This document shows positions 58,692-64,000 of a stretch of DNA of 64,000 nt, one piece after another. Made by a program: the position numbers and the translations under genes. Source of the stretch: Fulvia fulva (taxonomy: Eukaryota; Ascomycota; Dothideomycetes; Mycosphaerellales; Mycosphaerellaceae); assembly GCF_020509005.1 (NCBI RefSeq), contig NC_063015.1:4588001-4652000 (forward strand), in the 5' to 3' direction. How positions within the stretch are numbered: the first letter of the stretch is position 1; every line of letters starts with the position of its first letter. The notes beneath the pieces are model-generated. The model had not been told where the DNA came from and searched no databases. It worked only from the letters and a program-made list of their open reading frames with translations.

Positions 58692-59078
58692 CTAGTTCGC
58701 ACTCTCAATACTCCAAATCTGACAACCGCCCCTTCCATACCTCCTCGTGTAGAACCCCTTCTTGTGTGGGCTCAATGCACACATCTCGTGCAGCTGCGTC
58801 TGACAATACTGCAATGGGACCCATTGCTTCGGGGTACAATCTCCCGTCAAGCGGATTCGAATCCCGTCGACTGAGACTCCCCTTGAGGAGCGAGAGCCAG
58901 GGACAGTGATGTCGTTGATCAGCCCGCCGTTGGGACCCTTCTTGTTGCAGAATTTGGAAATGGCGGCGTTGGTGGATGGGTTCTTCTTGGCGCAGGCGAG
59001 GGAGTCTTGATAGTCGGATGCGGCGAGGGTGCTAGTTATGAGGAGGAAGAGGGGGGTTAGGAAGTGTGTGAGGAGCAT
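58692..59078 (-). CDS. small secreted six-cysteine protein
   Basis: A 128-residue protein from ATG at 59078. The first 20 residues are a clear signal peptide (MLLTHFLTPLFLLITSTLAA). The mature part has six cysteines (29, 44, 81, 92, 100, 119), an even number suited to three disulfides, in about 108 residues. It ends GRGGCQIWSIESAN. No known family is recognised. The profile (short, secreted, cysteine-rich, no homologue recognised) is that of fungal effector candidates, but many such proteins have other roles. Confidence 0.68.
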   Translation of the reverse strand: MLLTHFLTPLFLLITSTLAASDYQDSLACAKKNPSTNAAISKFCNKKGPNGGLINDITVPGSRSSRGVSVDGIRIRLTGDCTPKQWVPLQYCQTQLHEMCALSPHKKGFYTRRYGRGGCQIWSIESAN

Positions 59079-59452
59079 GGTGGTGTGGTGTGTAGGTGAA
59101 TGTAGTTGTGGTTTGGTGTGTTGTGATGTGTGGTGCGGTGTGAGTTGTTGTCTTGGACAATGAGGTGGAGGAGAAGGAACGTGGAGCGTCAGGTCGGAAG
59201 AGAAGATGCATAGATGAGACAAAGAACGTTGAATTACACCATGATTAGAATTATCCGGCCGCGAACACAAAGAGCCAACACAGCGTTCGCAGAAAGGCAA
59301 CCTACAAAGCCATCCCCTGAAGTCTTTACTGTCCCAAACCTCGTGTACAATGAGCATGAAATCGACCAGCGATGTTCAATGCTACTCGTACGCAAGTGCT
59401 CAATCAATGTAATCCCAATCTCAACCAAGAGTTGGGCTGGTGGGAAGATACC

Positions 59453-59740
59453 CTACCTCGTGAACGCTCCATCAAGATGGTCGCCAAGTCCCATAACGGC
59501 ATCTCTCCCATGAAGTCGAAGCGTAAAGCAGATCGTCTCTCTGCTTACTTGCACTCCCGTCTTTGCCCATCGAGCATTAAGCCAATCCGTCACGGCGTCG
59601 CTGGAGCGGCCAAAGTCTCTGTTGTCCCATTCGTTGAGTAGTATCGTGACAACATCGATCGGGAGCGGCTCGTAGGCTGCTGGAGGAGGCGATGGCGCCG
59701 TGTGTCCGAAATGATGACGGTGGGTGAGCAGGCTTAGCAT
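59453..59740 (-). CDS. small hypothetical protein
   Basis: A 95-residue frame from ATG at 59740. Its second half has good protein-like character (PIDVVTILLNEWDNRDFGR, then SRETICFTLRLHGRDAVMGL). The frame is open further upstream to 59959, so an earlier exon or start is possible. No family recognised; it may be a fragment of a larger gene. Confidence 0.4.
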   Translation of the reverse strand: MLSLLTHRHHFGHTAPSPPPAAYEPLPIDVVTILLNEWDNRDFGRSSDAVTDWLNARWAKTGVQVSRETICFTLRLHGRDAVMGLGDHLDGAFTR

Positions 59741-60124
59741 GTTGGCTTTGGGCTTTCCAACATCTGACAAGGAGAATAGTCGTGCTGGGCTACTCGCTCT
59801 GCGATGTAGTGAGCAAGATGATTGGGTGCGAAGGAAGGCTCTGCAAAACAACCCAGAGACCACTGTCAGTGCCGAAAAGTGGTGACAGGCTGGGTTGCTA
59901 ATATGTAGAGCGTGAGCCATTGTTCCATTGTGCGAGCAGCTTCGATAAAGCTGTTCCACAATGCATTCTTCACTGTACCTTTCAGCTCCTTTGTCTAGTC
60001 GTTGGCCAGAATGTCTGGTCTATCGTACCCTTTGCGCTGGGATAACGAGCGGCCTCAATGCACTGAATCTGCTCGTACAATACGAGTGGCCTGAGTCCTG
60101 AGAGAAGTTGCCGAGTCATCACTG
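59741..60124. other. intergenic
   Basis: No feature recognised apart from the open extension noted for the gene at 59453-59740. Confidence 0.4.
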
Positions 60125-61532
60125 TCACAACTCTGTTTCCGAGAGGCCTTCCCGCTCGCGCTTCATCTCCCTCAGCTCCACCCTCCTCATCTTGTCCTCC
60201 CTCAAAGCCTTTCTCATCATCTCATGCAACTTCAAAGTGTCGGGATCCTTGCTCTCCAGTGCCAGCCTCGTCAATCCATTGATGTCTCCATCTCCCAGTA
60301 ATTTCTTCGCATCCCTGCTGGCACGTCTCCATCCTTCTTTGTCCTCTCCTTTCAAGAACTGCCACAAACCATGAGCCACAGCTGCAATCGTCTCATCGAC
60401 TTCCGTTGGCTTGATGTACTTCCAGAGATGTGGGTAAACGTAGTAGTAGAAGAACTCTTTGCCAGTGGGATCGAGCAGATCTGCGAGTTGACGGAGGAGT
60501 GCGGTGGCGTGTTTGCTGGTGGCCGCATTGTGAACGACGGTGTATGGATAGAGCTGGACGAAGTTGCCGAAGATCATGCGGGAGGTGACGGGACCGAAGG
60601 TTTCAGAGAGGGTGTCGAGGAGGGTGTCGGTATTCCGTGACGAAGTCCGATAGTGACCCAGCTGCATTCCCAGATTGTCTAGGATGCTTGGAGAGACTCT
60701 TGGGGGAGATGCGTACTCGCCTGAGTCGGCGACGTGGGTCTCTACCCCTTTGAGCATTGGCCGCAGGTTTGGACGTGGGCCGTAGAGCTTTCGGTCCATC
60801 GTCTTGTCAGAGAGCATGTCGGTCGGCACATAGGCTGGGAGTATATGGTCCTTGGTGTTGTCCAAGACGTAGGGCCCTTTCCGCTCCAGAGCATCATCCA
60901 TTGCCTGCATCCTGGACACTGCAAGAGCCAGAGCTTCAGCATCAGACTTGTGCGGTGGCGGTGCAGATGCCGCTGACTGCTCGCCCAGATGCAGATCGTC
61001 TGGTGGCGCCTCCTGCACGTACTCAGGCATCGGCAGCTCAAGGTAATCCGCCACCGCCATCTCCGCAAAACGTCGATACGCCAGCCACTCGTCGCGAAAG
61101 CCCGCGTTCTGAAGACACTGCTCGGCCGAAAGCGTACCGTCCTTCAGAGCTTGCCGCACCAGCTGCGCATGATGCTCCCAGAAGAAGCTCTGATCGTGCG
61201 GAAGCGCCCTCCAGATGAGGTCAGCGCTCTTGTGATACTTCTTGCGCCTGGTGCTGGTGGCAAGGAGAGCTTTGCGTCGAGCTTCTAGCACGGGCGTGAC
61301 GTGGTGGCAGAAGAGGTAGATGGCGTTGGCGGCGAACCTGGTGGCTTCTTTGGCCAGCTCACGTTGGCGTGCAGTCTGAGGAAAGCCTCTGTATCTGAGG
61401 AGGTCGATCACGGGTTGAGGTTCGATGGAGTCCTCCAGGCCTTCGACGGACAATGTATTGCTGTACAGCTGCGGCAAATCAGTTGAAGCTTCACTTCGTC
61501 TGATCTGCAGCACTCACTTGGTAGGCAGACAT
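60125..61532 (-). CDS. conserved-looking hypothetical protein
   Basis: Two exons, 61532-61518 (codes MSAYQ only) and 61468-60125, encode 452 residues. The 49-base intron has donor GTGAGT, an ACTGAT branch-like site and a CAG acceptor. The protein is soluble, helix-rich and charged, with no signal peptide or membrane span. Marks include GFPQTARQRELAKEATRFAA, a block with PLPHDQSFFWEHHAQ-like aromatic residues, FYYYVYPHLWKYIKPTEVDE and a basic C-terminal helix (KMRRVELREMKREREG). I do not recognise the family. Its regular composition and length suggest a core gene of unknown function. Confidence 0.7.
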
Positions 61533-62302
61533 GGTGGTGGCCACAACGAGCATCACTCGGTGAGTGGGTGGGTGCTGATGCTGTCTTACATGATATGGTC
61601 TCTTTGCTGACGATGTTGCGAGAGTGAAAGATGATATGCGTTGTGATACCCATACCACGAAACGCGCGAGCCCCAACGGCCGCGCCTCACTTCCAATCAT
61701 CCCCTACCCGCCACCAAGTCCTCTCGGCTCCGCCTCAGCCACTCTCACTTGTACCTATATATTATGTCAAGAAGCACGCTTACCACCGCACCTCAGCGGG
61801 AAACTCAACCGGCGTGAACAGATTGGGAACCGTCAATCTAAGAATGTAATGATCCCGGGCCCCCATAATATGGCTCCTTGGGGGATTTCAATACTTCTGA
61901 GGTTGCGTGTGCGTCTTCGTGAGAAGGCTTTTTTTTGCTGTTCGGAAGGTCGTGTGTTCGAGTCGTGAGGGCGGAAAGCGCGGGTGATATAGCATACAGT
62001 GTGAAACTTTTGCACTTTTGCAAAGCTGTGGGTGAAGTCCTGGAAGGGCGAGACGTCATGCTGGTCAGTCAGTAAGCATGATGATCGAGAGTGTGAGTTT
62101 TGTCTGCTCACTTGCGTGAGCCTTCATTCATGATGTTGTTGGAACGTACTATGCAGGAGGGGTATCATCATTGCAGCACCTGCTACATGCCACCTGTTTA
62201 CGCCATCTTTCCACTCGAGCCATATCCATGTGCTCTTCTGAACGCCGTCGCTATGCATATCATCATGATCTCTGATCCATCATTGTACTCATGCTTGATC
62301 TC
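61533..62302. other. intergenic
   Basis: Promoter of the 452-residue protein gene and 3' flank of RPB11. A GTTCGAGTC string near 61950 resembles a tRNA B box, but no tRNA folds around it. Confidence 0.5.
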
Positions 62303-62937
62303 TTACAGATCAGCTCCAGCGCCGGCGATCTTCTTCAGCTCGAACTCCTTGGTGAACTCTTGGTCGAATTGCTGAAGCTCCGTCACCAGCTCCTTGCAGG
62401 CAGTGACGACCGCCTCCTTTGGTTGGATGACGCCGTCTGTCTGCACGCGCAGCTTGAAGGTCGCGAAGAGCGGGTGGGGAACTTGGTAACCGGCGAAGAG
62501 GACGTGGTCAGACTTGACGAGCTTTGCGCGGAGGAGGTTGCCGAGGGTGTGGTCCTCCTTGTTGAAGGTGAACATCGCAGCATTTGGGACACCTGGTGGA
62601 TATCAGCATGGCACTTCATCTCATGTTACAACTGTATACTCACGAGTCTCTGGCTCGACCTCGACTTTCTTCTCGCCATCAGCGAGTATGAAGGACTCGT
62701 ACCTTGGGTCCTCGTCAGCACCGGTGTCGATTTTGGTTCCGACATTGCCATTCAAGCGTGGATCGGTGTTGGCAGAGTAGTGGTTCTTGATGTGCAATTT
62801 GTTGCCGCTATGAACAGGGTATGGACGAAGGCTGCCATCGAGGGCAGGCATCGCATCTCCCGCCATGGTGGTGGTCTTGCCTGACAATGCGCGACGGTGT
62901 TTGGTGGATGGTGGACGTACCTGTCTGGAGCGTTCAT
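62303..62937 (-). CDS. RPB11: DNA-directed RNA polymerase II subunit RPB11
   Basis: Three exons, 62937-62921, 62702-62644 and 62592-62303, encode 121 residues, the normal size for RPB11. The joins rebuild the family start MNAPDRYESFILADGEKKVE and the hallmark block MFTFNKEDHTLGNLLRAKL, followed by VLFAGYQVPHPLFATFKLRV. RPB11 pairs with RPB3 in the assembly platform of nuclear RNA polymerase II. The first coding exon is only 17 bases. Intron 1 is 218 bases, long for this window; intron 2 is 51 bases. Confidence 0.95.
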
Positions 62938-63337
62938 CTTTTGTGTGTGTCGCGACACCCGCGCCGCGATCGTGTGGTGGGGTAAAGAGGAAGTGAAGGC
63001 GTGAATGCAACAAATGCTGCGATTCTATCAGGTGTGAAGCTGTTCGTGCCTTCCTCGAGGTCGATCGAGGTTGAGCCACAAAGAGATCTCGCTAATGCAC
63101 GCTCGGGCCGCGATCAGCAAGAACCTTGTCGCGTCGCGTCGCACGTGATCGACACGAATTCGCGGAGATGTGGAAGTTGTACTGGGACCAACAACGTCAG
63201 CAAGAGCTCTCCAGAGGTTGTGGCTGTGTCATACCTCGCCGAAGTCGCTGCTGAGGATCTGTCGAAGTAAGTCGCGATGATCGTATATATGATCTGATAG
63301 TATCTCTGTGGTTCCTCGTCAAGATATTGAGATCAAG
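62938..63337. promoter_or_regulatory. divergent promoter between RPB11 and nitronate monooxygenase
   Basis: A 400-base spacer that should hold both promoters. No specific motif recognised. Confidence 0.5.
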
Positions 63338-64000
63338 ATGGAGCAAGTCAAGCAACTGAAAGCAGACTATCCCTGGACGCAGGCGCCTCTCGTGTCATGC
63401 GGTCCAATGCGACTGATAGCCCTGGCTTCACTGGCAACAGAGGTGTCACGAGCAGGTGGACTCGGCTTTATTGGTGCAGGAAGTGATGTGTCGACTTTGG
63501 GCGAAGAGCTTGAGAAGGCGAAGCAGCTGCAGGCAGGAGCTCAGCTTTTGAGAGATGTGACTGAGGTCATGCCCATTGGCATTGGCTTCCTATTGTGGGC
63601 GGGTGAAAAGCTATTGACAGATGCGCTGCCTCTTATTGAGAAGTACAAGCCGGCAGCTGTGTGGCTGTTCGCACCGAACGACTCATCTCAATTCCAAGCG
63701 TGGACGCGAGAGGTGAGGAGGGTCACGAACAGGCGAACTAAGATCTGGATCCAGGTTGGAACCGTCAAGGATGGCATTGATGCGACGAAGACATGTCAGC
63801 CCGATGTGCTTGTTATTCAAGGTCAAGATGCTGGTGGGCATGGACTTCAAGAGGCAGCTGGTCTGATTGCCCTACTGCCCGAGGTTGATGAAGCAGTATC
63901 TGCGCTTTGCAGCACAGCAAAGCTGAACAAGCCCGTTCTTACTGCCGCAGGAGGCATCATGGACGGTCGAGGTGCTGCTGCAGCTCTCACTCTTGGAGCC
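63338..64000 (+). CDS. nitronate monooxygenase family protein, cut by the window end
   Basis: 221 codons run open from ATG at 63338 to the right edge. The flavin-dependent TIM barrel of the nitronate monooxygenase (2-nitropropane dioxygenase) family is clear: SRAGGLGFIGAGSDV, PIGIGFLLW, then DVLVIQGQDAGGHGLQEA with the active-site histidine, and TAAGGIMDGRGAAAAL for FMN phosphate binding. Members oxidise alkyl nitronates such as propionate 3-nitronate. The length so far equals about two thirds of the family. No intron is visible in this part. Confidence 0.92.
   Translation, partial: MEQVKQLKADYPWTQAPLVSCGPMRLIALASLATEVSRAGGLGFIGAGSDVSTLGEELEKAKQLQAGAQLLRDVTEVMPIGIGFLLWAGEKLLTDALPLIEKYKPAAVWLFAPNDSSQFQAWTREVRRVTNRRTKIWIQVGTVKDGIDATKTCQPDVLVIQGQDAGGHGLQEAAGLIALLPEVDEAVSALCSTAKLNKPVLTAAGGIMDGRGAAAALTLGA

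Noticed and set aside
58840..58870. GATTCGAATCC string resembling a tRNA T-arm
   Set aside because: It lies inside the coding frame of the six-cysteine secreted protein and no cloverleaf fits around it.
61831..61990. tRNA-like B box (GTTCGAGTC)
   Set aside because: The stems do not pair: no acceptor stem, D-arm or matching A box could be placed at the right distance.

Overview
The window is nuclear DNA of a filamentous ascomycete fungus. The signs are genes with few, short introns (about 45-70 bases, GTRAGT-like donors, CTNAC branch sites close to the acceptor), short intergenic spacers, and typical fungal products: PalF, Ure2-like glutathione transferase, hybrid histidine kinase, sphingolipid C9-methyltransferase, a rhodopsin-like seven-helix protein and a HET-domain relic. 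A dothideomycete is my best guess, from overall impression only. No RNA gene, CRISPR array or intact transposon was found.

Layout. 0.9-8.2 kb holds lineage-type genes: a tandem pair of unrecognised paralogues, a small two-exon gene, and a tandem pair of RING-H2 proteins that share an unnamed N-terminal domain. 8.5-11.3 kb has a putative 3-dehydroshikimate dehydratase divergent from ARO3 (DAHP synthase), with GCN4/CPC1-type sites in the shared promoter. 11.7-19.7 kb has sphingolipid C9-methyltransferase, two unrecognised genes and an OSCA/CSC1-type channel. 20.0-25.8 kb has a tannase relic, a rhodopsin-like membrane protein, a perfect inverted repeat and a dienelactone hydrolase. 26.1-30.9 kb has an unrecognised basic protein, THO subunit 5 and a hybrid histidine kinase. 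34.9-40.4 kb has PalF and a four-exon glutathione transferase.

The most striking gene is at 40.8-45.9 kb. Five exons join into a predicted 1,570-residue protein with ubiquitin-like regions, a U-box (E3), a von Willebrand A domain and a C-terminal ubiquitin-conjugating (E2) domain with its catalytic cysteine. The vWA domain appears split: its DxSxS motif is assembled across the exon 1/2 splice, and the rest follows about 440 residues later, after the U-box.

47.8-54.6 kb has GFA1 (with a 5-base first coding exon), a decayed patch (truncated phosphoglycerate-mutase-like gene abutting a HET-domain pseudogene), a pfkB sugar kinase and an acidic protein. 55.6-59.1 kb looks accessory: two small secreted proteins flank an intact reading frame derived from a hAT transposase. 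The right end returns to core genes: an unrecognised 452-residue protein, RPB11, and a nitronate monooxygenase cut by the window edge.

Exon joins were made by eye from splice signals and family conservation; no alignment or search could be run.
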